Positions 23,541-35,383 of a DNA stretch of 64,000 nt are shown piece by piece. Origin of the DNA: Bimastos eiseni (Eukaryota; Annelida; Clitellata; Crassiclitellata; Lumbricidae). Both the position numbers and the translations under genes were made by a program. The DNA lies in contig OY365806.1 in the NCBI GenBank assembly GCA_959347315.1, forward strand, positions 50,467,568 through 50,531,567. Direction: 5' to 3'. The stretch's first letter is position 1, and each line of letters opens with the position of its first letter. Below the pieces are notes generated by a model, which had not been told where the DNA came from, did not search any database, and saw only the letters and a list, made by a program, of their open reading frames with translations.

Positions 23541-26500
23541 GTATGAATCACATTTGCACTTGTTTGTCAGTGATCTAAATGTTTGGTTTGTGTTGTTAAA
23601 TTGGACCAAAACAGCTTGTCAAAATGCTGCTCTATGTAGATGTGTGTGTATGTATGAAAGACTTTGTTTTGGTGAGGAACTGGATGCCTGACTAACTGAT
23701 TAAGTTAATTTAAGACAGTTTGAGAATGTTTGCCAAACATAATCAAATGCAACAGCATGCATGTACAGTGGAAGACTCTTCCAAGACATTGCAAGGCACA
23801 GTGGACTCAAGTTCATATATGGAAGATGCTCCTTAGTTTCTCCACAACCGGCAGAGTATGGACGATTGTTGACCAGGTTGACTTGAGACTGGAACATAAG
23901 ACTCCCTGATATACGTAAGTGTGACTGATCGAGTTCTACCCATGGGGAGAATCCAAAACTTATTTCTGCCTTTGATTAATCAATCATAAATATTTTAAGG
24001 GGGAGCTAGTAGAGGGTATCTCTCATATTATCAGATTTATGAGAAATTGTTTGTGGATTGTGCAGATGTTGGGCAGCATAGTTGAAAACAGACTGAATCT
24101 GATGCATTCTGTTTATGTTGGCAGAGCTACAGAGGTTGAATTACATTAATTTGGTAACGTCTTGATGGCCAAGCACCAAGAAACAGCAAAATTAACCTTC
24201 TCCTGATGTATTAACTCGTTTAAGGCCACCCATGACTTTATAAGTAATGTAACTAAAGATCTTGTGAATCATTTTCATTCCAGGACTCAGCAAGCAAACA
24301 AATAGTATGGTCTGGAAGTGGTTCACAAGCAATTACCAAAGTCATCACCTGTGCTGAAATTATTAAACGGAAAATCAAGGTATGTTTTGTGTACAGGTTT
24401 ATTCATCTGCACTATCTTTCTTTTATTAAATGTTAATTTGTGGTGTATCGTTTTCCTATCTTTGAGTTAATCTGAATTTGGCAAATGCCTCAGAAGTCTG
24501 TTCCTGTTGTTGCTTTTCTGTACATGAAGGTTCGTATTAGGATCTTAGTAGAATCTTATGATCTGATATTCTGACTTCTATAGTGCCATGATCTTAATGC
24601 TTAAGGCATCAATCAATTGTCACTTCAAGTGAAACCAGAATCCACTTGAGATGAGCATGAAGTCTGGTAAGTCAGTCCCTGCCTGGCGAGAGATGAAAGA
24701 GAAGAATGCTACTTAAGTTAGATCTAAATGACAGAAGAAAACTGACTGAATGAACTGCACAGCTTTGAACGATTTGCTGAGAAAACCTCAGCACTGTTCA
24801 AGTGCAGGGCACGTCTAGAGTTAGATCAACTATGTATTGAGTGAAATATCTGTTTGTATGAGGTTCAGCAGGATATGTTGGTCATATGATTAAGTGATAG
24901 TACTTTGTGAAGGCAGATTTTAAATGAATTCTTTGTTTAATAGGCAGCCAGAGAAAGGAATGGAATAGGTTTAGTGTACTGATAGTTAGAGATCTGGCAA
25001 GAGAGTTTAGAACCATCTGTAGGTCTCCATGAACGAGATTTGGATTACGAGAGTTGAGTCTGCTGCAGATCATATAATTGACCAGTGGGATTAAGACAGT
25101 AGACCTATATCAGATTAAAGAGTTGCTGGGTTGGGTCTAGGACAAGAAATTCACAGATGTAGACAGATCTCATGATTGTGAAAGGTGCACTAGTCTTTAA
25201 ATATCTGAATGTTTCAAAACATCTCAGCTGAATCTAATTAAACAGCATTGTCATATTGCAAGAGGCATCAGGCAATGGTCATTGTACATGAAACAATAGT
25301 CAAAGTCATCTTCCTTTGAAGAGACATTGTAATGTTGAAACAGATGGAACTTAAGTTTAAGTATGTACTTGCATGACATCTCATAACTCACAGAATGCAC
25401 AGAACGGGGTATTTAGATGACATCCAATCTGATATTATAGTCATCTAATCGAGAATTCTCAAGTTACCATATCATAAATCATATCAACTTATGAGTATAA
25501 ATGCATATCTAGTGTTCAAGGGTAACTGTAACTCCTGGTCTTTCATTTTGATTAATATTATCTGTTATTTTCTGTAGCACCTTTATCATATTGTGCTATA
25601 AGAATGAACTGATAATCCCAAGAAGTCATACCATACTGAAACATCCTTGAAATTAAATGTTTTTATGTTTTAGAATTTGCATCAGCTTAACGATATCCGA
25701 TTCAAAAGGTATTCAAATAATTTATGATCATTATTTGTACTCTTTGACCATCTTTGTTCATATATGTCAGCATGGATTGGCACTATCTTCTGGTTGTGAC
25801 TGATCGACTTTGTCTGAACTGTGCCGCTATTATAAACTTTACTATTCCAGAGTTGAGGTGCATTGTGCTATGTGACAATGGCGCTATAAAAGTCACGACA
25901 TTAGCAAACTGATTCAGGTCCATAATACTGTGAATGACTGTTTTCAGAATTGAAGAATACTGGGAACCAAAAACAGGAAACTTAGAAAGGTAGCTTGCTA
26001 AACTATTTAAACTGAAATTAGTGAATGGTGCCATATTGCTTTTGATGTTTGTAGCTCATACAATTTATTGTGTATTATAAATCATTTTGTTTACATTTTA
26101 TTCAAGTGTGTGTCTATTATTAACAACCTTCAGATAAGTTGCAATTTGTGTATACATGTCATCTAATTAATTCATCGCCAGAATTGTATAGCACCAAAAC
26201 CAACCTAATCTCATCTAGCTTAGATATTGTGTAATGTTTTGTTTTTTAATGTGAAATTGTGATTTTGGAAGGTAGCTTTGCATATTTCCATGGAACCTCA
26301 TTCCATGATGGTCTAGTTCAAGACAACCCTTGTGTCATTTTATGAAGCACCCACAATATAGATTTGTTTAACGATGTTTTGCTGTTATTTTTCCGTTACT
26401 GTTGAACGATTTACTGTTTTGTGTTTTTGTAGACTTAAGGTTAATCGAGACATTCCACAAATGACGATACTCCTGTCCAAAGATCTGCTCAATCCTAGTT

Positions 26501-27237
26501 TGCTAGGGTTAGTTACATATGTTCAAAATGCCTCAGAATTTCGTTTCTGCTTGTATGTGAATTAGCCTATAACCCAACAGCTGCAGTACCAATCATCCTC
26601 ATGCTGCTGTCTGCTCTTGCATTTTTTTATAAGGATGCATGTACAGAGATGCTTACTTATCTTATTGTATTGAAGCTTTAGAAATCTTTAAATTAAATGC
26701 AGCATAATTATGTGAATGTGTGTTTCTTAGCATTTGCGTATAATTTTAACCCTTTGATGATGAATATGGTTAACAATCTTTTGAAAGTGGTTTATAATCA
26801 CTGCATGTGACTGAAATGGATAATGTATACAAGAACCCATGAGTTGTAACTTGTTGAAATTGGCTGAGCATTATTTGCCTACAGATGAACCGTTTGTTTA
26901 ATTACCTTCAGCACGATTAAGTCTTGCACAGCCAATGCTTTTATGAAGTACTTGAAATGGGATTGAGTGATTTTCTGGATATATACATGGAGGCTGGAAC
27001 AAATGTGATAGTACAAATGCTTTTCTTGGAACTGATTTGTTTCTTCGATTCTTCAGGTACCAAGGTCCTGGTGTTGTCTTGGATAGATCTAAATCATCGA
27101 CTTTCCATCAGCCAGGAACATCAAACTTGACCGACGTTTCCACAGAGACAAACCTGAAACGCAAGAAGAAACCAAAGTTCCGAAATGGAAAGAAGGGTAA
27201 TGTGGCCAATACTGATTGGCAAAACATGGACATTTGA
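23395..27237 (+). CDS. rpp25: RNase P/MRP protein subunit p25 (Alba-like), five exons: 23395-23540, 24284-24379, 25674-25708, 26433-26507, 27057-27237
   Basis: Subunit of nuclear RNase P and RNase MRP, which process pre-tRNA and pre-rRNA. p25 is an Alba-fold protein that pairs with p20 to bind the RNA. The exons join in frame to 177 residues if the first codon is A|TG split by an upstream intron. The predicted start MENYVKG resembles the MEN/MEH-Y/F N-termini of vertebrate RPP25/RPP25L. The Alba core is clear: MKVKAGSKIRNLITFAL, then IVWSGSGSQAITKVITCAEI, then IKRKIKNLHQLNDIRF, then DIPQMTILLSKDLLNP and GYQGPG. The C-terminus is Lys/Arg-rich (LKRKKKPKFRNGKK), as expected of a nucleolar RNA-binding protein. 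Vertebrate homologues are short and largely intronless, so the five-exon structure is notable. All junctions are GT-AG with consistent phases (0, 0, 2, 2). Confidence 0.92.
24284..24379 (+). CDS. rpp25: rpp25 exon (Alba core)
   Basis: 32 codons between acceptor TTCATTCCAG and donor AAG|GTATGT. Encodes the GSGSQAITKVITCAEI segment that is diagnostic of RPP25. Confidence 0.92.
25674..25708 (+). CDS. rpp25: rpp25 micro-exon (35 nt)
   Basis: Acceptor TGTTTTAG and donor AAAAG|GTATTC. Encodes NLHQLNDIRFK plus two bases of an Arg codon completed in the next exon. It was found by homology, as it is too short for an ORF scan. Confidence 0.85.
26433..26507 (+). CDS. rpp25: rpp25 exon
   Basis: Acceptor TTTTTGTAG, donor CTAGG|GTTAGT. 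The 75 nt encode LKVNRDIPQMTILLSKDLLN and the following PSLL, matching the conserved ILLSKD-LDP segment of RPP25 proteins. Confidence 0.88.
27057..27237 (+). CDS. rpp25: rpp25 terminal exon
   Basis: Acceptor CGATTCTTCAG. Encodes (G)YQGPGVV, a Ser/Thr-rich linker, the basic stretch KRKKKPKFRNGKK and the stop TGA at 27235-27237. Confidence 0.88.
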
Positions 27238-27875
27238 TTTCTAGTTTGCAGTTCCAAAGATGCATATCAACCTAGAGCATTTCACTCAAGGCAAAGAATT
27301 TCAGATTCGAATTTGCTGACAAACAATTTCTTGATCATTTGAGTAACAAATGTTTTCCAATGTGTGTTTTCTGCAGAAGGGACAATGTGCTAAACCTCAT
27401 GCCGATGCTGTTTACCCAAGGGACTGGTTATCTACTATTAATACACTTATGACACAGTCATTTGTTAAGGGATCGTCCATAACACGTCCACATTGAGGGA
27501 TATGGAAAGGTCATCCCAGTGCTGATAGAGGGGGGACGGGTTAGTACCAGTGCGGACGTCCACATCTAAATTTTATGCAACAACATTGGCCTTAAACACC
27601 AGCTTTCTGTTGCCAGTTGGCAGATAGTCTGTACAGTATTGGATCGTCATTAGTAATGTTCTGTAGCAAAAGGTTCACTAACCATAATATCATTAGTGTG
27701 TACAAAAACTATGAAAAAGCAAAAAGAAATGGAGTTGAGTTTGACCTGCAAAAACAGTAGAAATAAGTTGGTTGATGGGTATGCAAGTCCATTCTATCAC
27801 ACTACATGAGCCTTGTACCCAGTTGCCCTCCGATAGCGGAGTCCACAAAAGGGTGGGAGGGAGACTTAAGGCCAT

Positions 27876-28105
27876 ATGTGTGGCGCTGTGGCCGATTGGT
27901 TAGAGTGGTCAGCCCAAAACGTTCAGTTTGCGCTGAGCGAGCGGGTTCGACCCTTGTCCGGGGAGTCACTGTGTAGGGACCTTGAGTATGTCCTTCACGC
28001 TCAATTGCTTTGCATTACAACTGCAATTGCGCCGTCGAGGCATATGTGTGCACTGCTGAGCAAAAATGTTGTAAGAAGGGCCAGTATCAAATTTCGGTAA
28101 TAAAT
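27876..28105 (+). mobile_element. tRNA-derived SINE
   Basis: The head resembles a tRNA with A-box-like TGGCCGATTGGTTAGAGTGG and B-box GGTTCGACCC. A roughly 130-bp body and an AATAAATAAATA tail follow. The anticodon arm does not fold as a tRNA, so this is a SINE rather than a tRNA gene. It lies about 640 bp downstream of the rpp25 stop. Confidence 0.75.
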
Positions 28106-28161
28106 AAATATGTGGGGTACTGCAGATAAGTGGGAAGGAGCGGTCCAAAGTAGATCACCAG

Positions 28162-28500
28162 GGGTCGTCCATAAATAGCATATATGCTAATAGGTGCAGC
28201 TTGAAATCTTGCAGACATAAACTTGTGTTTTGGATATAGCATATAAAATACAAAACTTGTTTGAGATGTTTGTAGATGTATTAGACAAATGTTGTTTATT
28301 ATTTTGTTCATACACATCAGTATATAAACTATTTCAGGCCTTTTTTTTGAGAGTTTAGGGTTGTCTGCATAAAAATATTTATGTAATATCATTTGGTTGA
28401 TAGGAATTTTTCATGACATATTTGTTAGTATGTCTGCAAAAATTACACACTTTTGACTCCTACCCTTTTCCACATGTCCTCACGTGACATTAGCCTCTCC
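28162..28500. mobile_element. Probable DNA-transposon fragment (GGGGTCGTCCATAAA end)
   Basis: The left end CAGGGGTCGTCCATAAATAG resembles a terminus common in invertebrate DNA transposons. The right end is not seen. The block at 28440-28490 (acacacttttgactcctaccc) resembles the inner right side of such elements. A related short piece, GGGATCGTCCATAA, is at 27470. Confidence 0.35.
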
Positions 28501-29761
28501 TTTGCACTCTGGTAGAAATCTACCTGGAGATTCGAGGGCACATGGCGGAGGGATGTAGCGCCTCATTCTGCAATAACCCCAATGACTTATCACAAGAGCT
28601 ACTACAGTTTGAGTGAGAAAAAAATATAATACATCAATGCATGTCTATGAAATGATGACCAGAAACATTGCGTTCTGATTGATGTGTATATATCAGAGCT
28701 GGAAAAATAAGTTTTTAGTTATTTAGGCTTTTAGCGTTTGTACACTGTACACAAAATTATGACCGAGAAGTACATGAAGAACTAAGCTATATCTTGCTAA
28801 TTACAAATGCAGGGAGCAAATAATGCCATTTGAACATCACAAATTGCAATTCAAAGTCTAATAAATTAAGAACTTCTGACTTAGTGAAACACATTAATAC
28901 AGCAATTACATAAAATTTGCAGGTTTTTAGTTCTTCTTTAAAAAGTCTTACATCTTAGGTTGTTTTAATTGAATTGTCCAGCCCTGCCTGGTATATCAGC
29001 TTGTAACTGGATACTTGCAAAAGCACCGTTTAAGTACCTCGTAAAGGGCTGTCATTTTTGACAATCATTTATATGTCATTATTATTCAACAGTTTAACGA
29101 CATCTTGTAGCAACACAGACTGTTGGCGTCTTCAGAATCAGTGTTGGGGACGAGACCAAAACTTCAAGACCGAGAGGACCAAGACCGGGTGGTCCGAGAC
29201 AAAGACCAAGGGTCTAAGACCGATACTCTTTTTTATAAACAATTCAATTTATTAAGACGCTAAAACAGAATAACACGCTTAAAACATTAATTTTATTGCT
29301 GAAGAATACTAATCATAATAATGGTCCAGAAGACTATTTTACCGGCCAGTCTGAACTTTTGCGGGTTCAGCCCGAGGCTTTGGCCTGAGAATATCGCACT
29401 ATAAATTACTTACAGTAGCCAAACGATAGGTTACAAATAAGACAGCTGAACAAATAGATTAGCGTTCCGTTTGAATGGTGTAGGGCTGTAGGCCTACTTG
29501 TACTCGCAATTGTAGGTTAACAGTGACTGCCCGTGGCGGACCATATAATAATTAGATTGCGCCAAAACCTTGAAGTTTATTAAAGCAAATTTTGAAATGG
29601 CGGGTTCTGTTGCAAATGCACATTTTCCCCATAGTTATTTGTATATATAGATGGTCAGCACGTCGTAAATCAATAACAAGCTAGTGGGGCCTAAACATCC
29701 GGTGTCTCTAATAATCGAAAATAGCCGACAAATATCAAAGAAATTGCTTGGATACGGAAAA

Positions 29762-30985
29762 TAGGGATTCCACCTCGGGATCCCCGAACCCAGAGGGGCC
29801 GAGGAACCCGGACATTTTTCAACCCCGAAACCCGGGGTTTTTGGGCCTCCAAACTAGTGTTGTTTTACTAATGTTTTAATTTTAGTTTTGATTGTTAGTC
29901 TTAAGTTTTAGTTGCGATTGTTTCTCAAATCTAGTTTTAGTTGTAGTTTCTAAGTCTCAAATATAGTTTTATTTAGTTTTAGTATTGTCAGTTATAGTTT
30001 TAGTTTTGTCAGTTAAAAGTTATGGTTTAGGTAGCTGATTTAGGTAGTAATTTTAGTGTAAGTAATCTAACCATAGTTTATAAGTAATTATAATTATAGT
30101 TTAGCTTAAGTATGCTAATTACAGTTTTAGTAGTTTAATATTAATTTAAGCTATAGCAATAATATTCTAATTTAATTCTAACCAAATGTCAATGGTAGAC
30201 CATAATTATTATGGTCTACCATTGACATTCGTCACACGTGAGGCCAAAGACGAGAGATATTTCAACATTTCTGAATTAATTAAGTGAACTTTTCACAGTA
30301 AGTACCATACATTTTTGCTAAATAAAAAACATAGGATTCGAATTCGCGGTAAACGGTAGCCGGAGGTAGACACATCATTCTCCTCGTGTGTCTTAACATA
30401 GATGAACAATTACTAGAAATTAAAGGTAATGTATAGCAGAACGTCACATCATTTGCAGAACTATGTACAAATCATGCAAACAACGAATAGGCGCCTAAGT
30501 TAGGAACATTTTCAAGCAGAAATATTTGTTTTATTCCGGCTAAATATCGTTTTAGTTTTCGTTGCATCTATTTTCGTTTCGTTTTAGTTTTAATTGCCAC
30601 AAATTTCGTTTTAGATTTCGTTGGTCCTGTGATTTCGTTTTAGTTTTCGTTAACGAAAACAACACTACTCCAAACCCCGTCGTTTCGGGGTTGAAAATTT
30701 TCGGTTGCATGATGTGTTGAAGAAACTACCGTTACACTCATTCATTCAGACTGCCTTGCGAACTTCCGACTTTTGCGAAGATGAAATGTTAAACAAGCAG
30801 TTGCATTATTGCATACCGTAAAACTGCATACAAGTTACAACAATAGTCTGTGTAACCAGTTAGTCACTGTAATCTGATGGTTTTCGATCCATATATTTGT
30901 TGATATCGTTAGTATTCCGTGTATACAGGGCCGGTGTAAACCCGAACCTCGGGGCTGAAAAACGAGGTCCGGGAATGGATCCCTA
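29762..30985. mobile_element. hAT-type element, family B (middle of the nest)
   Basis: Begins TAGGGATTCCACC and ends GGAATGGATCCCTA (inverted ends). Perfect 8-bp target duplication ACGGAAAA (29754-29761 and 30986-30993). The second family-C copy lacks this insertion. Without its own insert the element is about 403 bp. No ORF. Confidence 0.92.
29855..30667. mobile_element. hAT-type MITE, family A, copy 2 (complete; innermost of the nest)
   Basis: Termini TAGTGTTGTTTT and AAAACAACACTA. Perfect 8-bp target duplication CTCCAAAC (29847-29854 and 30668-30675). Both flanks have subterminal GTTTTAG-type repeats. A perfect 22-bp-arm hairpin with a 1-nt centre sits at 30185-30229. 813 bp, non-coding. 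Confidence 0.93.
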
Positions 30986-31360
30986 ACGGAAAATGACCAA
31001 GAACGCTGACCTAAGACAGCGGTCAAATCCCAAGACCGTTCCTTTAAGACCAAGACCGACACAGTTGAGACCAAGGCCAAGACCGATGGTCAGAGACAAA
31101 GACCCAGACCGATGCATTCAAGACCAAGACCGCAGTATTCCGGTCCCGAGACCGTCTCGAAACCAAGACCGCGGTCTCGAGACCACACCCCTGTTCAGAA
31201 TTAGTTATATTTCATTTCGACTTTGTATATAGTTTTAATCCTTTATCTTTATGTTATATTTCTTTCTGTTGTCTTTCTTTCTTTTGTGTTGTTATTGATT
31301 CCATTTCTGCATAACAGGTTGCTGAGACAGCGATATTCGACATACGGTTGTAGATATTTC

Positions 31361-32181
31361 CAGTATTGGACACGAGACCAAAACCTCGAGACCAAGACCG
31401 AGAGGACCAAGACCGGGTGATCCGAGACCAAGACCAAGTGGTCCGAGACCAAGACCGAGGGTCCGAGACCAAGACCAAGACCGCGATACTCTTTTTATAT
31501 AAACAATTCAATTTATTAAGATGCTTAAGCGGAATAACACGCTTAAAATATTAATTTTATTGCTGAAGAATACTAATCTTAATAATGGTCCAGAAAACAG
31601 TTTTACCGGGAAAAGTCTTAACTTTTGCTGGTTCAGCCCTTGTCTTCGGCATGAGAATATCACACCATAAATTACAGTAGGCCTATGCGATAGGTAAGTA
31701 CTTTATGACATCTGAACAAGTAGATGAGCGTTCCGTTTGAATGGTGTATGCCTACTTGTTCCACGGACCTCTGAATTGTAGGTTAACAGTGTCTAAACGT
31801 GGCCGTCCACATAATTATTAGATTGTTCCAAAACCTTGACATTTGCGAAAGCAAATTTTGAAATGGCTGGTTTCATTGCAAATGCATTTTTGCTTATAGT
31901 AACATGTATATATAGATGGTCATCACGTCATAAATCAATAACAAGAAGCGTAGGGCCTAAACATCCGGTGTCTGTAATAATCGAAAAATAACTGACAAAT
32001 ATCAAAGAAAGTGCTCTGATACGGCAAATGACCAAGAACGCTAACCTAAGATGGAGACCAATCCCAAGACCGTTCCCTTATGACCAAGACCGACGCAGTC
32101 GAGACCAAGACCGATTCATTCGAGACCAAGACCAAGACCGCAGTTTTCCGGTCTCGAGACCGTCTCAAGACCACATCCCTG
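31361..32181. mobile_element. hAT-type element, family C, copy 2 (unfilled)
   Basis: Starts CAGTATTGGACACGAGACC and ends GACCACATCCCTG. Flanking repeats are GATATTTC (31353-31360) and GGTATTTC (32182-32189), one mismatch. Collinear with copy 1 minus its 1.2-kb insertion. 821 bp. Short ORFs across the GACC repeats are repeat-derived. Confidence 0.9.
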
Positions 32182-32189
32182 GGTATTTC

Positions 32190-33100
32190 ATAACTTATAA
32201 ATGATTATTACATTTTCCCCTACATAGATGTGCTTTAAATGTTATTAAGAATAGATGTCATTTAAGCAAAACAATATAGGCCTACATTGTACTAGTCATG
32301 TTTATAATAGATGAGCACGCTGGACAAACGAAATGTCGTCATGGTTGCGTCAGCGTATTGACCTTTAGTTGCGGCGTAGATCTAGAAGAAGACGGTCGAA
32401 TTCCGGATTTTTGCGATATTTTCGCAAATTTGCATCGCCAACTTCTGTTTCGATTAAATTTTCGACGAGAAATAGTAAGTAGACTTAACAAATATCAAAA
32501 CAACGATTTCTTATCGCATGTTTTCAGTTTGGAGATCGAATTATCGATCTTAAGCTACAAATTTTGATGCTATTATGTTATTTGCTATTTAGACCTGTCG
32601 ATGATACTTATAACTAGGCCTACTGGCGTAGGCCTAACAAAATTATTTTTGGTATTTTACTAAATGTTAAAATTAGCAAATTTAGCTCTCTCTCCTTAGG
32701 TTATCTGTTTTCTGTTGTGAGGGCCTATTGTTTTCTCTCTTTCTCTTATCTTATTTCTACATGGACGTGTTCTTGTCTTCCCTTGTTTTCGAGTAGCCTA
32801 GGCCTAATTAGATGGTAGAACGTTAATTGTAGATTGAAGAGAAGATTGAATTGAACATATTTTTAGTGCCTAATGGGCTATTGATAATAAGTTAACTGCG
32901 CTGTCCAGTGTGATAATATCATTAATATGTTGATATTCAACAGGTCAATTTTCATTTTACCCGCATTACAGAGGTTAGGTTAGAAATCCTGACCATTTTT
33001 GAGATCCTGGGTCACTGGATCCTTTAGTTTGTATTTGTCTATTTTGTAATCCTCTGTCGCTGGTCACGACTTCTGAAGACCTGGTGCTAGGAACTTACGG
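32190..33100. other. Intergenic, nothing assigned
   Basis: An 89-codon plus-strand ORF (32298-32567) has no recognisable family or splice context. Confidence 0.4.
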
Positions 33101-33484
33101 CTTTGGATTCTATGAAGCCATGACTGTTTCTCTGAGGTCGTTTTATTGTAGCCATAACCCAAGTATTTTCATACAAGCAGCCATAACAAGACAGGCAATT
33201 TGGACTTCAGAGTGCCAGACGATGGTAGCTCCGAATTAAAAAAATAAGTTGCTATACTTGACCTAATTTAAACGCATTACATTCTTTACAATGTCCATCG
33301 AGGCCTGTACGTGATGCCGTCAACCGCTGGTCGTGTGAAGCTCTTCATTCAAAGGACCTCAATTCCAGTCAGGATCGACTGCAATGATTCGGTTGACCAA
33401 ATATCCTACAAGCAGCTAGGTTAGTTTCAGTTTATAATTTCTATGAAGGTTTGCGACTTATCCGGAGTTTTTAGAGATGGGCAT

Positions 33485-33783
33485 CAAGGGTGTAACAAGG
33501 TTTTGAAAAGTGGGGGGGCGTAAATAAAAAATATTGCGCGAAGCGCCAAAAAATTTGTTTTGCCCTCCCACTTTTTGAATTCCCCCCCCCCCCAGAAATT
33601 TGAAAAATAGGAGGCACAAATTATCTTAACAAAAGTAATCTTAAAAATTCATTGGATAAGCATAAAAAGGAACCAATTTGGGGAGCACATTGAGCACTGA
33701 GCATTAAAACTGGGGGGGCTTTGTCCCCCAGTTTTGAAACTGGGGGGCCGGTGCCTCCCTGCCCCCCGCTTGTTACACCCCTG
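33485..33783. mobile_element. hAT-type MITE in duplication unit 1
   Basis: Termini CAAGGGTGTAACAAG and, inverted, CAGGGGTGTAACAAG. Perfect 8-bp target duplication ATGGGCAT (33477-33484 and 33784-33791). G/C homopolymer-rich interior, 299 bp. No equivalent element at the matching position of unit 2 (about 36070). Confidence 0.92.
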
Positions 33784-34287
33784 ATGGGCATGGTCACTTA
33801 ATTGGCGATGGACAGACGATTGGTTGCTAACAAAATCGTCAGGTCGTTTGGAAGATGCTAAGTAGCGGGATGTCAATAAAGATAATGAGACACACAGCAT
33901 GTTCTGTCTTGTCCATCTAATTCACTATTTCTGATAACAAAGAAGATTTGTCTCTTTTTGTTATTTCTCTTCCTCTTGTCTTAAGTTTGCTTACAGCTAT
34001 AGCTCAATTTTGTCTCTTCTTTGATCTACTGACCCTATTTTCTCTCCTTCTTGTGCCCAAAATTTTGTCTTAGGTCTGGCTGAACCAGATTTTTTACAAA
34101 AGCTTTTGACAACATATCCCTATGCTTTGCCATATAAAAATTTCGTTGGCATATCGCAGCTCGGTTAAGTAATAAAGTTACTGTTTGCCCTCTTTCAATC
34201 TATCCTAGGCTACTCCACGTCTTTCTCTCACTGTCGTCTAGCACACTCCCTTTCTTGCTTTGCAACGTTATGCATCACTATTTTGTC

Positions 34288-34410
34288 TTTTAGAACTTGC
34301 CGGAAACCATCAAAGACGACTTATCACCTCAGATGTTGTGGCACGAGGCCGAGAAGGAACTGGCAATGGAAAGAGGAGACGAGTGGACGAGGAATCCGTT
34401 GCTCAATATG
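34288..34410 (+). other. Exon-like segment, duplication unit 1
   Basis: Follows a good acceptor (TTTTGTCTTTTAG). The frame NLPETIKDDLSPQ then MLWHEAEKELAMERGDEW is open to a stop about 45 codons on. The duplicate at 36703 keeps MSWDENKKDLDMDRGDEG in a corresponding stretch, which suggests an old coding constraint. Family not recognised; an alternative is non-coding similarity. Confidence 0.35.
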
Positions 34411-34464
34411 CAGAGGTCTATAGTATACTGAGTAAGTTTTAATCTTAAGAGTTTTAACTTTTTC

Positions 34465-34665
34465 AACTTGATTTACCCACAATTGTCCGTGAGGAAGGAA
34501 AGCAATGGGAAACCACCTCATTCTTCTCAACCCCGGGTAGCATATTCAAGCAGAGAAACCATTATCATCATCATTATCATCATCATCACCATTATCATTG
34601 TCATCACCATCGTCATCATCATCATCATCATCATACTCATCATCATCATCATCATCATTGTCATC
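34465..34665 (+). mobile_element. SINE 3' fragment with (CAT)n tail, unit 1
   Basis: Matches the 3' half of the SINE at 36939 ('attgtc[ct]gtgaggaagga', 'gcaatgggaaa'), followed by an (ATC)n run. Present at the same place in both duplication units, so it predates the duplication. Confidence 0.7.
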
Positions 34666-35383
34666 AGATTGTTTTGTTGCCTTCTATCTCCATTCTCAGT
34701 ACATTCTCTGTGTTTTTCACTTCAGTCTCACTGCCCTACTCTCAGTTTTATTCTAAATCTCCTTTCGAATTTTCTTTTCTGTCTTACTGTTCACTTACTT
34801 CGGTCAGTTTCGGTATACGTCAATTTAAGATCCGTGTATCCTTCTTTGGTTAAATTCTGATGATTAATTGCCTACACATGTAAACAATTCAATACGAACA
34901 AGTATCATCTGAATGCACAGACGAAAAGAGAATGGCACACCGAATAAAATTCTGCTGTAAACTCTACGCGTAATCGTCAACTTCTCAACACTTCTAAAGC
35001 ACCACTCAAAATCCAAACGCAGGAAACCAGATTATCCATGAACGCTGCATTGTTTCAGAGGCGTTGAATGAATATGTTGCATTTAGTTTGAAATGAGGAG
35101 ACTAATGTGCTTGAAGATAGTTAGATGTCGACCTTAGATCTGATCAGGACAACACAGAACTACCTTCCAATTGCTTGCTAGAGAAAATGTGATTGTCCAA
35201 ATGCATCACATTTTCTGTGAAGGGCCCTGGCTTTGAGATAATATTAAGTAGGGTACATTTTGATTTGTGTAGTCTACTCATTGCAAGTATCTCAGGCAGT
35301 TTGTTATTTTCGTTGGATTGTATGGATTCATGACTGCCCTTCTGAGGTCTTTTTATTCTAGCCGTAACCCAAGCATTTCCATG

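Larger units (their letters stand above)
29139..31193. mobile_element. hAT-type element, family C, copy 1 (outer shell of a triple nest)
   Basis: Ends CAGTGTTGGGGACGAGACC and, inverted at the right, CAGGGGTGTGGTCTCGAGACC. Perfect 8-bp target duplication TTCAGAAT (29131-29138 and 31194-31201). Both subterminal zones are built from GACCAAGACCG repeats. The body matches 31361-32181, apart from an insertion at 29762-30993. Confidence 0.92.

Noticed and set aside
27876..27965. A tRNA gene
   Set aside because: A- and B-box-like motifs are present, but no convincing cloverleaf or anticodon arm; the SINE body and tail explain it better.
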